Source: JBFAPK01 sp040676675 (lineage in GTDB: Bacteria > Actinomycetota > Actinomycetes > Mycobacteriales > Micromonosporaceae). Taken from it: a stretch of DNA of 61,997 bases. Below are positions 8,030-16,103 of the stretch, one piece after another (within the stretch, counting starts at the first letter, position 1; the number at the start of each line of letters is the position of its first letter). The translations under genes and the position numbers were made by a program. The notes beneath the pieces were generated by a model. That model saw only the letters and a list, made by a program, of their open reading frames with translations. It was not told the origin of the DNA and searched no databases. Location of the stretch: positions 1 to 61,997 of the forward strand of contig NZ_JBFAPK010000051.1 of assembly GCF_040676675.1 (NCBI RefSeq). The letters are read 5' to 3'.

Positions 8030-9601
8030 GTGCCCCGCATTACCCGCCTGCCGCTGGTCGGGCTCGTCGCCGCCACGCTGCTCGCGGCCGGCTGCACCCC
8101 GCCGGTCTTCGCCCCGCGCACCGAGCGCGGCGCGGCGCCGGTCCCGGCCGGCTCGGCCGCCGCGTGGAAGCCGTGCCCCGAGACCGCCCGGCAGGTGGCC
8201 CGGCGCACGGCCCCCAGCATGACGTACGAGTGCGCCACCGTCTCGGTGCCCCGGGACTGGCTCGCGGCGGGCAGCCCGGGCACCGGCGCGAGCCCGAGCC
8301 CGAGCGGCACGTTCGAGATCGCCCTGCTGCGGGCCCGCTCGACCAAGCAGCGTGACCGGATCGGCTCGCTGCTGGTCAACCCCGGCGGGCCGGGCGCCTC
8401 GGGCATCGACACGGCGGTCTACCTCTCCTTCGGTCCCGCCTTCGGCGGCCTCCCCGACGAGATCACCCGGCGCTTCGACATCGTCGGGTTCGACCCGCGC
8501 GGCGTCGACCGGTCCAGCCCGGTCAAGTGCATCTCCGACGCGGACCTGGACGCCAACTTCGGCTACGACCCGGACCCGCGCGGCCAGTCGTCGTTCGACG
8601 GGCTGGTGGCGCTGAACAAGCGGATCGGTTCCGGCTGCGCCGGCAGGTACGGCGACCAGTTGCGCCTCTACTCCACCGAGCAGGCGGCCCGGGACATGGA
8701 CGCGGTACGGGCCGCCGTGGGCGACGAGAAGACCACCTACCTCGGCTACTCCTACGGCACCCTGCTCGGCGCCACGTACGCCCAGTTCTTCCCGCGCAAC
8801 GTGCGGGCGCTCGTGCTGGACGGGGCGGTCGACCCGCGGCAGGACGCGGTCGCCGGTTCGGAGAGCCAGGCCAAGGGCTTCGAGCGGGCCTTCGACAACT
8901 TCGCGGGCTGGTGCGCGCGGACCGCCGCCAAGTGCCCCATCGCCCCCGACGCCCGGGCCGCCGTGACCGAGGCGATCGACAAGGCCCGTACCGATCCGGC
9001 GAAGGGCAACGACGGCCGGGCGGCCACCCCCGGCTGGGTGCTCTACTCCGTGATCTCCGCGCTCTACACCGAGTCGCGCTGGCAGGACCTGGCCACAGCC
9101 ATCGCCCGGCTGCGCAACGGCGACCCCGACCAGGTCTTCACGCTGGCCGACGAGTACGCCGAGCGCGACCCGAACGGCCACTACTCCAACCTCTTCGACG
9201 CGAACCTGGCGGTCAGCTGCGCGGACGAGCCGAGCCGCCCGACCGTGGCGCGGGTCCGCCAACTCCAGTCGCAGTGGCGCGAGAAGTACCCGCTCTTCGG
9301 CCCGCCGCTGGCGGTGGGGCTGCTGGGCTGCGCGGAGTGGCCCGCCCAGCGGGACCCGTACCCGACCGGCGCGGCCACCGGCGCCCCGCCCATCGTGGTG
9401 GTCGGTACCGTCGGCGACCCCGCCACCCCGTACGAGCAGACGCCGAGGCTGGCCGAGATGCTCGGCGTGGGCCGGGTGCTCACCTGGGAGGGCGAGGGGC
9501 ACACCGCGTACCCGCAGACCCCGTGCATCACCTCGGCGGTCGACGCGTACCTGGTGGAGCTGACCGTACCCCGGGAGGGGCTGCGCTGCCCGGCCCGCTG
9601 A
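8030..9601 (+). CDS. Secreted alpha/beta-hydrolase lipoprotein (tripeptidyl-aminopeptidase-like)
   Basis: 523-residue serine hydrolase of the TAP/SlpD-SlpE family that removes short peptides from the N-termini of secreted proteins. A lipoprotein signal ends in LLAAGC with Cys22. The oxyanion region is VNPGGPGASG (116-125), the nucleophile S241 lies in GYSYG, the acid is in GTVGDPATPYE and the histidine in GEGHTAYPQTPC, followed by the conserved Cys pair of the TAP-like C-terminal domain. GTG 8030 is preceded by GGAGGA at 8019-8024. It is monocistronic, facing the minus-strand sugar porter. Confidence 0.92.
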   Translation: MPRITRLPLVGLVAATLLAAGCTPPVFAPRTERGAAPVPAGSAAAWKPCPETARQVARRTAPSMTYECATVSVPRDWLAAGSPGTGASPSPSGTFEIALLRARSTKQRDRIGSLLVNPGGPGASGIDTAVYLSFGPAFGGLPDEITRRFDIVGFDPRGVDRSSPVKCISDADLDANFGYDPDPRGQSSFDGLVALNKRIGSGCAGRYGDQLRLYSTEQAARDMDAVRAAVGDEKTTYLGYSYGTLLGATYAQFFPRNVRALVLDGAVDPRQDAVAGSESQAKGFERAFDNFAGWCARTAAKCPIAPDARAAVTEAIDKARTDPAKGNDGRAATPGWVLYSVISALYTESRWQDLATAIARLRNGDPDQVFTLADEYAERDPNGHYSNLFDANLAVSCADEPSRPTVARVRQLQSQWREKYPLFGPPLAVGLLGCAEWPAQRDPYPTGAATGAPPIVVVGTVGDPATPYEQTPRLAEMLGVGRVLTWEGEGHTAYPQTPCITSAVDAYLVELTVPREGLRCPAR

Positions 9602-9631
9602 GCGGGCCGGGCGTCGGCGCGGGGCGGCCGG

Positions 9632-11020
9632 TCAGCGGCGGGTGAGGCGGGCCTCGATCTCCTCGAGGCTCACCCCCCGGGTCTCCGGCACCCGCCGCCA
9701 AAAGAAGATCATGGCGAGCACGGTCAGGAACGCGTAGAGCAGGAACGCGCCGGTGCGGGTGGCGGCGCCGGCCAGGCTCAGGAAGGTCGCCGAGACGGCG
9801 AAGTTGGCCAACCAGTTCGCGACCGTGACCGTGCTCATCGCCCGGCTGCGGATCCGTTGCGGGAAGATCTCGCTGATCAGCAGCCAGAACATCGGCCCCA
9901 GGCCGATGGCGAAGCCGGCGACGAAGAGCAGCAGCGCCGCCAGCGCCAGCCACGGCGCCGAGTCGCGCAGCGCGCCGACGCCGAAGTAGAGCGCGAGCAG
10001 CAGCAGCGCGACGCCGAGCCCGGCGGTACCGCCCAGCAGCAGCGGGCGGCGGCCGACCCGGTCCAGCAGCAGGATCGCCAGCACCGTGAAGGCGACGTTG
10101 GTCAGCCCCACCGCCAGCGCCTGGGAGACCGCCTGGTCGGTGCCGAGGCCGGCCTGTTCGAGGATGGTCGGCGCGTAGTAGATCACGGTGTTCACGCCGA
10201 CGAACTGCTGGAAGAGGGCCAGGCCCAGACCGACCAGGAAGACCCGCCGGAGCCGGGGCGCGAACAGGTCCCGGGTGGCGACGCGCCGGCCCGCGCCGGA
10301 CCGCATCCCGGCCACCTCCCGCTCCACGTCGGCGTCGCCGTAGCCGGCGTCGAGCCGGGTCAGCACGGCCCTGGCCGGCTCGTCGCGGCCGTGCTCGGCC
10401 AGCCAACGCGGCGTCTCCGGCAGGGTGAGCATGCCGGCGACCAGGGCCAGCCCGGGCAGGGCGGCGAGCCCGAGCATCCACCGCCAGTTGCCCGGTACGT
10501 CCTTCAGGGCGAAGTTCATCAGGTACGCCACCGCGATCCCGACGGTGACGGCGAGCTGGTTGAACGAGGTGAGCCCGCCGCGCGCGGGCGGCGGTACCGA
10601 CTCCGAGATGTACATCGGCGAGACGAACGAGGCGGCGCCGACCGCGAGCCCGAGCACGAACCGGCACCCGACGAGGGTGGGCAGGTCCGGGGCGAGCCCG
10701 CAGCCGAGGGCGCCGACGACGTACACGCCGCCGGCGACGATCAGCGTGCGGCGCCGGCCGAGCCGGTCGGCCAGGTAGCCGCCGACCAGCGCGCCCACGG
10801 TGGCGCCGATCAGCAGCACCGAGACCACCGCCTCCTGGGCGAGCGGACCGGCGCCGAAGTCGCGCCGCACGAAGAGCAGCGCGCCGGCGATGACGCCGGT
10901 GTCGTAGCCGAAGAGCAGCCCGCCGACGGCGGCGATGGCGGCGACCCGGACCACCACGGGGTTGGCGCGCAGCGTACGGACGAAGCCGCGGGCCGGTACC
11001 GCGCCGGCGCCGCCGGTCAC
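9632..11020 (-). CDS. MFS sugar porter (XylE/GalP-like)
   Basis: 462-residue 12-TM transporter, probably a proton-sugar symporter in the cytoplasmic membrane. It has the sugar-porter signatures GYLADRLGRRRTLI after TM2-3, PETPRWLAEHGRDEPA after TM6, LFQQFVGVNTVIYYAP in TM7, DRVGRRPLLL and PETRGVSLEEIE near the C-terminus. The substrate sugar cannot be read from sequence. GTG 11020 lacks its own ribosome site and overlaps the stop codon of a 12-codon ORF (11017-11055) that does have one, so translation is probably coupled. Confidence 0.92.
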   Translation of the reverse strand: MTGGAGAVPARGFVRTLRANPVVVRVAAIAAVGGLLFGYDTGVIAGALLFVRRDFGAGPLAQEAVVSVLLIGATVGALVGGYLADRLGRRRTLIVAGGVYVVGALGCGLAPDLPTLVGCRFVLGLAVGAASFVSPMYISESVPPPARGGLTSFNQLAVTVGIAVAYLMNFALKDVPGNWRWMLGLAALPGLALVAGMLTLPETPRWLAEHGRDEPARAVLTRLDAGYGDADVEREVAGMRSGAGRRVATRDLFAPRLRRVFLVGLGLALFQQFVGVNTVIYYAPTILEQAGLGTDQAVSQALAVGLTNVAFTVLAILLLDRVGRRPLLLGGTAGLGVALLLLALYFGVGALRDSAPWLALAALLLFVAGFAIGLGPMFWLLISEIFPQRIRSRAMSTVTVANWLANFAVSATFLSLAGAATRTGAFLLYAFLTVLAMIFFWRRVPETRGVSLEEIEARLTRR

Positions 11021-11055
11021 GGGAGGTCGCCGGGGCGTGCGTCGCTGCGAGCCAC
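11017..11055 (-). CDS. 12-residue leader ORF coupled to the sugar porter
   Basis: GTG 11055 has a strong GGAGGAGG ribosome site (11061-11068, 5 nt spacing) and encodes VARSDARPGDLP before TGA at 11017-11019. That stop overlaps the porter's GTG start at 11018-11020 (GTGA). The porter itself has no ribosome site, so the leader probably delivers ribosomes to it by reinitiation. No attenuator hairpin is obvious. An alternative reading is a recent frameshift of the porter's own N-terminus. Confidence 0.5.
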   Translation of the reverse strand: MARSDARPGDLP

Positions 11056-11183
11056 GGGCACCTCCTCCACGCGCGCGCCCGCGCGCGGCGCGCCAGGTGC
11101 CCCGCCTACCCGCCTGCGCGCCCCTGACACCCGATCCGGGGGTGGCTTCGGCGCGGCCGGCACCGGTGTGCCACGCTGCCGCG

Positions 11184-11642
11184 GTGACCGAGATCCTTTT
11201 CCGGCCCGCGCGGCGCGCCGACGTACCGGCCGTGGTGGCGCTGCTCGCCGACGACGAACTGGGCGCCGCCCGGGAGGTGGTGAGCGAGGAGGTGGACGCC
11301 GCCTACTGGGCCGCGTTCGAGGCCGTCGACGCCGACCCCCGCAACGTCCTGGTCGTCGCCGAACGGGACGGCGATGTGGTCGGCACCATGCAGCTCACCT
11401 TCATCCCGTCGCTCACCCGCCGGGGCGGCGAACGCGCCGAGATCGAGGGGGTACGGATCCGCGCCGACCAGCGCGGCGCCGGCCTCGGCCGCTCGATGAT
11501 CACCTGGGCGGTCGACCAGGCCCGCGCGCGCGGCTGCGCCCTGGTCCAGCTCACCACGGACAAGCGGCGCACCGACGCGCACCGGTTCTACGCGGCGCTG
11601 GGCTTCCAGGCCAGCCACGAGGGGATGAAGCTGATCCTGTAG
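11184..11642 (+). CDS. GNAT N-acetyltransferase
   Basis: 152-residue acetyl-CoA-dependent acetyltransferase. The acetyl-CoA-binding motif is VRIRADQRGAGLGRSMITWA, and the C-terminal QLTTDKRRTDAHRFYAALGFQ is typical of the family. GTG 11184 is preceded by the divergent porter leader; spacing from 11055 is about 130 bp. The substrate is unknown, and the gene appears monocistronic. Confidence 0.9.
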   Translation: MTEILFRPARRADVPAVVALLADDELGAAREVVSEEVDAAYWAAFEAVDADPRNVLVVAERDGDVVGTMQLTFIPSLTRRGGERAEIEGVRIRADQRGAGLGRSMITWAVDQARARGCALVQLTTDKRRTDAHRFYAALGFQASHEGMKLIL

Positions 11643-11706
11643 TCCGCGCCCGGGCCGCCGCCCGGCGCCCGGGGGCCCGGCCGCCGGGCGCGAGCCGGCA
11701 GCCGGC

Positions 11707-12423
11707 TCAGTCGACGAGCTGGCCGTCGCGGAGCAGCAGCGCCCGGTCGGCGAGGTCGATCAGGGCGGGGTCGTGCGTCGCCACGAGCGCGGTCATGCCC
11801 CGGGCGTGCACCACCGCCCGGAGCAAATCCATGATCGCTCGACCGGTCTCCGAGTCCAGCTGCCCGGTCGGCTCGTCGGCGATGAGCAGGTCCGGCTCGT
11901 TCGCCAGCGCCCGGGCGATCGCGACCCGCTGCTGCTGGCCGCCGGAGAGCTCGTACGGCCGCTGTGCCGCCTGGGCACCCAGCCCGACCAGCTCCAGCAG
12001 CATGGCCACCCGCTCCTCGCGCCGCGCCGCCGGTACCTTCGCCAGCCGCAGCGGCACCCCGACGTTCTCCGCGGCGGAGAGGATCGGGATCAGCCCGAAG
12101 GTCTGGAAGACGAAGCCGATGGTGCCCCGGCGCAGCTCCAGCAGCTCCCGTTCGGCCGCCGCCGCCACGTCCCGGCCGCCCACCAGCACCCGCCCCGACG
12201 TCGGCCGGTCCAGGCCGCCGACCAGGTTCAACAGGGTGGTCTTGCCGGCGCCCGAGCGGCCCCGTACCGCCACCAGCTCGCCCCGGCGGGCGGTGAAGGA
12301 GACGCCCCGCACCGCGTGCACCGCCCGTTCCCCGCTGCCGAAGGTACGGCTGATCTCCTCGACCACGACCATCTCGTCGGTGAGCTGCTTCCCACCGGCC
12401 ACGGACGACTGCTCACTGGGCAT
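11707..12423 (-). CDS. ABC transporter ATPase (MacB/LolD type), last gene of exporter operon
   Basis: 238-residue nucleotide-binding protein with Walker A GRSGAGKTT, signature LSGGQQQR, Walker B LLIADEP followed by TGQLDSETG, and the H-loop THDP. The region after Walker A (LVGGLDRPTSGRVLVGG) places it in the LolD/MacB class that partners with FtsX permeases. ATG 12423 follows GGAGG and overlaps the upstream ATPase gene by 11 bp, so it is the fourth gene of the operon starting at 19327. Confidence 0.92.
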   Translation of the reverse strand: MPSEQSSVAGGKQLTDEMVVVEEISRTFGSGERAVHAVRGVSFTARRGELVAVRGRSGAGKTTLLNLVGGLDRPTSGRVLVGGRDVAAAAERELLELRRGTIGFVFQTFGLIPILSAAENVGVPLRLAKVPAARREERVAMLLELVGLGAQAAQRPYELSGGQQQRVAIARALANEPDLLIADEPTGQLDSETGRAIMDLLRAVVHARGMTALVATHDPALIDLADRALLLRDGQLVD

Positions 12424-13396
12424 CGGGAACCTCCTGGCCCGGACGGACTTCCACGTGGTCGGGCTCCAGGTTGAGCCGGACCCGGTCGCGCAGCGACAGC
12501 GCGTCGACGAAGGCGGCCGGCAGTTGCAGCCGGCCGGTCCGGTCGAGCACCGCGTACTCCTCGCTGACCAGCTCCGTACCGCCGTCGGCGGTGGCGCGCG
12601 CGGTACGGCGTACCTCGGAGGCGGTCCGGCCGTCGCGGATCGCGACGGTGCGGCGGACCTGGTCGGCGACGGCGTGGTCGTGGGTGACCACGACGACCGT
12701 GACGCCGAGTTCGGCGTTGATCGTCCGCAGCGCGCCGAAGACGTCCGCGCCGGTCGCCTCGTCCAGTTCGCCGGTCGGCTCGTCGGCGAAGAGCACCTCG
12801 GGGTCGTTGGCCACCGCCACCGCCACCGCGCAGCGCTGCTGCTCGCCACCGCTCAGCTGCCCGGGGCGACGGTCGGCGCAGTGGCTCACCCCGACCAGGT
12901 CCAGCAGCTCCCGGGCCCGGTCCCGGCCCGCGCGGCCCGGCCGGCGGCCGGCCATCCGCATCGGCAGCTCGACGTTCTCCAGCGCGGTCAGGTACGGCAG
13001 CAGGTTGCGGCCGGTCTGCTGCCAGACGAAGCCGGCGATCCGGCGCCGGTAGCGCAGCCGGCTGCGGGTCGAGAGGCTGAGCAGGTCCTGGCCGGCGACG
13101 CGGGCGACGCCCGCGGTCGGGGTGTCCAGCCCGGAGAGGATGTTGAGCAGGGTGGACTTGCCGGAGCCGGAGGCGCCCACGATGGCGAGCAGTTCCCCCC
13201 GGTCGACCGTGAGGTCCAGGCCCTGCAGGGCGACCACCTCCACCCCCTCGGTCTTGAAGATGCGCACCAGTCCGTCGCAGACGATGTGGCCGCGCAGCCG
13301 GTCGCTGCCGCCGGCCCGCTCGGCGGCGCGCTGGGCCGCCCGCCGTTGCAGGGCGGCGAGGTCGGGTGCCGGCGACTGCGGCAGGGTCGCCGTCAC
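12413..13396 (-). CDS. ABC transporter ATPase with AbrB-like C-terminal domain
   Basis: 327 residues. The ATPase core has Walker A GASGSGKST, signature LSGGEQQR, Walker B VLFADEPTGELD and H-loop THDH. Beyond the usual end, residues about 275-327 add LDRTGRLQLPAAFVDALSLR followed by DRVRLNLEPDHVEVRPG, which has the pattern of a SpoVT/AbrB-like swapped-hairpin domain (D/GRI.LP...L...G..V.....). That tail is absent from the second ATPase and could mediate dimer contacts or DNA binding. GTG 13396 overlaps the TGA of a 10-codon ORF (13393-13422) that follows the permease gene. Confidence 0.9.
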   Translation of the reverse strand: MTATLPQSPAPDLAALQRRAAQRAAERAGGSDRLRGHIVCDGLVRIFKTEGVEVVALQGLDLTVDRGELLAIVGASGSGKSTLLNILSGLDTPTAGVARVAGQDLLSLSTRSRLRYRRRIAGFVWQQTGRNLLPYLTALENVELPMRMAGRRPGRAGRDRARELLDLVGVSHCADRRPGQLSGGEQQRCAVAVAVANDPEVLFADEPTGELDEATGADVFGALRTINAELGVTVVVVTHDHAVADQVRRTVAIRDGRTASEVRRTARATADGGTELVSEEYAVLDRTGRLQLPAAFVDALSLRDRVRLNLEPDHVEVRPGQEVPDAQ

Positions 13397-13422
13397 GGTC
13401 GGCTCTCCAGGGTCGCGGTCAT
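13393..13422 (-). CDS. 9-residue micro-ORF between permease and ATPase
   Basis: ATG 13422 begins 2 bases after the permease stop and encodes MTATLESRP, ending in a TGA that overlaps the ATPase GTG start (GTGA). The ATPase itself begins VTATLPQSP, so the first five codons are nearly a duplicate. GAGGAG before the permease stop is the only good ribosome site nearby. It is either a coupling device or the relic of a small duplication at the start of the ATPase gene. Confidence 0.4.
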   Translation of the reverse strand: MTATLESRP

Positions 13423-13424
13423 GA

Positions 13425-16103
13425 TCAACTCTCCTCTCCGAGCCGGAGCACCTCACCGAGGCGCATCCGGCGGTTGTTCAGGGCCTCGACCAGCAGCGCC
13501 ACGCCCAGGGCCAGTACGCCGAGCGCGACCACGCCGCCGAGGAGCGCCGGGTCGAACCGCGGTCGTACCGGCACCCCGTCGGTGAACGCCGACAGCCCGA
13601 GGGCCGGCGTGAGCAGCAACGGCATCAACACCCCGACCACCGCGCCGGTCAGCACGGCGGCCCCCACCAGCGGGGCGAGTTCGACGAGCAGCAGGCCGCG
13701 CCACTGCGGGCGGGACAGGCCCATCGTGCGCAGCCGGGACAGCACCCGCCCCCGCGCCCGGGCCCCGGCGAGCACCGCGAACGCGACGGCGAGCAGCCCG
13801 AGCCCGGCCCCACCGGACGCCCCGGCGACGAACCCGAAGCTGAGCAGCCCGTTCGCGCCGCCGCGGTCCAGCTCGGCGCGGACCGTCGAGCGGTACGTCA
13901 CCTCGGCCGGCCGCTCCGGGGCCGAGGCGGTGACCAGCCCGGTGCCGAAGTAGCGGGCCTGACCCGCGTCACCCACCTCGCGCAGCGCGCGAGCGTCCAG
14001 GCCCGTACCGGCCAGCACGAAGCCGGTCGGGATCAGCGGTCGCTCCGCCGCCGGGCGCAGCGCCTGCCAGGGCAGCACCACGAACCGCTCGGTCCCCGGG
14101 GCGACCAGCGGGAACGACGAGGCCACCGCGGCGGCGCGGAACTCGTACCGCCGCTCCTGGGCGGTGACGGTGGCCGGCCCGGGCAGGTCCGCGGCGACCG
14201 CCGGCGACACCACCGCCGGCACCGGCCCGGTCCCCGACGCCGCCCCGGTCAGCGCGGCCGGCAGGTCGACCGCCGCCCCCGAGTCGGCCGCCACCCGGGC
14301 GAACGCCGGCCCGTCCACCACCAGCACCGAGACCGGGTCGGCCGGCGAGCGCGGTCCGGCTCCGGCCCACGAGAGCTTCTGGTCCGCCTGCCGCAGCAGC
14401 GGCGCGACCGACCGCACCCCCGGCACGCCGGCCAGCTCGTCGGTGGTCTCCGGCGCGAACCGGTCCCCGGTGAGCAGCGCGTCGGCCGGCACCGCGAGCC
14501 CGGCCGCCCGGTCCCGGCCGTCGGCGACACCGCCGGCGACCGCGCCGCAGAAGGCCGCCGTACCGACGGCGAGCACCACCACGACCAGCGGCCCGGTGAC
14601 CGTGCCCCGGCCGGCGCGGGCCAGCCCGAGGAAGACCACGCTCCCCCGGGCCCGGGCCGCCAGCCGGCTGGACAGCCGCAGCGGCCACGGGTAGCCGCGC
14701 AGCGCGAGCGTGGCCGCCCCGATCGCCAGCAGCACCGGCACGCCGGCCAGCAGCGGATCGACCGTACCGGCGGCGGGCAGGCCGCGCCGGCGCAGCAGGA
14801 AGGTACCGAGCGCGGCCAGCGCCAGCACGCTCACCTCCAGGGTCACCCGCCGGGCCGAGGGGCGCAGCCGGAGCAGGTCGCGCCGGGCACCGGCCGCCGG
14901 GCGGGTGGCCAGCGTCGCCACCGGCGGTGCCAGTACGGTCACGGCCGCGGCCACCAGCACCAGCCAGCCCGTCGCGGCCGGGCGCCCCGGCACCGCCAGC
15001 CCGGCCGCCCAACCGGCCAGCGCCGCCACCGGCACCACCAGCAGCGACTCGGCCAGGCTTCGGCCGGCGATCCGGCGCCGGCTGGCGCCCCGGGCGGCGA
15101 GCAGCGCGTACTCGGCGGCCCGCCGCCGGCCCGCCAGCCGCGCGGCGAGCACCACCAGGCCGAACAGGGTGGCCAGCACCCCGGCGGTGACGATCGTCAG
15201 CACCGCCCGGGTGGTGGCGAGCGAGCGGGCGAAGCGCTCCAGCGGGATGTCGATCCCCCGCGCGACCACCGCGTGCGGCAGCGGCGGCGGGGTGAGCCGC
15301 CGCACCGCGTCGATCAGCGGGCCGACCTGTTCCGTGTCGAGCCGCTGCGGCGAGATCCGGTACCGCCAGCTGAAGGTGATCGGCCAGCCGGCCTCCTCCA
15401 GGCGCACCAGGGCCGGGTCGGTGGTGAGCGCCACGCCGACGAAGGGGCAGCCCTCGCAGGCCGGCTCGGTCACCCGCAGCGGCGACGGCAGCGAGTCCCA
15501 GACTCCGGCGGCCGGGTCGACCGGGCGGTAGAGCCCGGCGAGCACGACCTCCAGCGGAGAAGCGGTCGGACTCTTCGGTGCCAGCCGCAGCCGGGCGCCC
15601 AGGCGCAGCCCCAACTTCTCGGCGACGTCCGCCGCCAGGGCCACCTCGGTCGGGCCGCGGCCGGCCGGCGCGCTCGGCCAGCGGCCCGAGACCATGGTCA
15701 CCGCCTCGGCGGCGCCGGTGCTCGCGCGCACGGCCAGGTCGATCCGGGGCGCGTTCGGCGGCACGCCGGGACCGCCGATCGTCGCGGGCACCGTCTCCGC
15801 GGCGTACCAGCGCTGGTCGATCAGGCCGCGCAGCGGGGCCGGCATGGCGTCCTGCCACTCCGACAGCCGCCCGGCCCGCTCCGGCAGCACCGGCACCGGC
15901 CGGCCGAAGGAGTCCGGCTCCTGCCGGTAGCTGATGTCCCGTACGGCGGCGGGCTGGTCCGCGATCTGTTCCCGCAGGCCCTGGTCGGCGAGCCGGTTGG
16001 CGAGCCGGGGCGCGGCGGTGACCAGCAGCGCGGCGACCAACGCCAGCACCGCCAGCAGCGCGAACTGGCCGGCGTGGGACCGTACCCGGCGCACTGTGCT
16101 CAT
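13425..16103 (-). CDS. FtsX-family ABC transporter permease (second)
   Basis: 892-residue membrane protein of the MacB/FtsX permease superfamily. The N-terminal TM (QFALLAVLALVAALLVTAA) leads into a large extracytoplasmic domain (about 40-320), then a block of TM segments (ARLAGRRRAAEYALLAARGA is the cytoplasmic coupling motif), a second external domain, and a final FtsX-like set of TMs with LSRLRTMGLSRPQWRG and a C-terminus rich in Arg (LNNRRMRLGEVLRL). The CEGC motif in the first external domain may be a disulfide. ATG 16103 overlaps the upstream permease stop by 4 bp. Confidence 0.9.
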   Translation of the reverse strand: MSTVRRVRSHAGQFALLAVLALVAALLVTAAPRLANRLADQGLREQIADQPAAVRDISYRQEPDSFGRPVPVLPERAGRLSEWQDAMPAPLRGLIDQRWYAAETVPATIGGPGVPPNAPRIDLAVRASTGAAEAVTMVSGRWPSAPAGRGPTEVALAADVAEKLGLRLGARLRLAPKSPTASPLEVVLAGLYRPVDPAAGVWDSLPSPLRVTEPACEGCPFVGVALTTDPALVRLEEAGWPITFSWRYRISPQRLDTEQVGPLIDAVRRLTPPPLPHAVVARGIDIPLERFARSLATTRAVLTIVTAGVLATLFGLVVLAARLAGRRRAAEYALLAARGASRRRIAGRSLAESLLVVPVAALAGWAAGLAVPGRPAATGWLVLVAAAVTVLAPPVATLATRPAAGARRDLLRLRPSARRVTLEVSVLALAALGTFLLRRRGLPAAGTVDPLLAGVPVLLAIGAATLALRGYPWPLRLSSRLAARARGSVVFLGLARAGRGTVTGPLVVVVLAVGTAAFCGAVAGGVADGRDRAAGLAVPADALLTGDRFAPETTDELAGVPGVRSVAPLLRQADQKLSWAGAGPRSPADPVSVLVVDGPAFARVAADSGAAVDLPAALTGAASGTGPVPAVVSPAVAADLPGPATVTAQERRYEFRAAAVASSFPLVAPGTERFVVLPWQALRPAAERPLIPTGFVLAGTGLDARALREVGDAGQARYFGTGLVTASAPERPAEVTYRSTVRAELDRGGANGLLSFGFVAGASGGAGLGLLAVAFAVLAGARARGRVLSRLRTMGLSRPQWRGLLLVELAPLVGAAVLTGAVVGVLMPLLLTPALGLSAFTDGVPVRPRFDPALLGGVVALGVLALGVALLVEALNNRRMRLGEVLRLGEES

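Noticed and set aside
9857..13585. 1242-codon open frame on the plus strand
   Set aside because: It lies antisense to the sugar porter and ATPase genes. High GC content leaves long stop-free antisense frames; the protein is low-complexity Arg/Gly/Pro/Ala-rich without any family.
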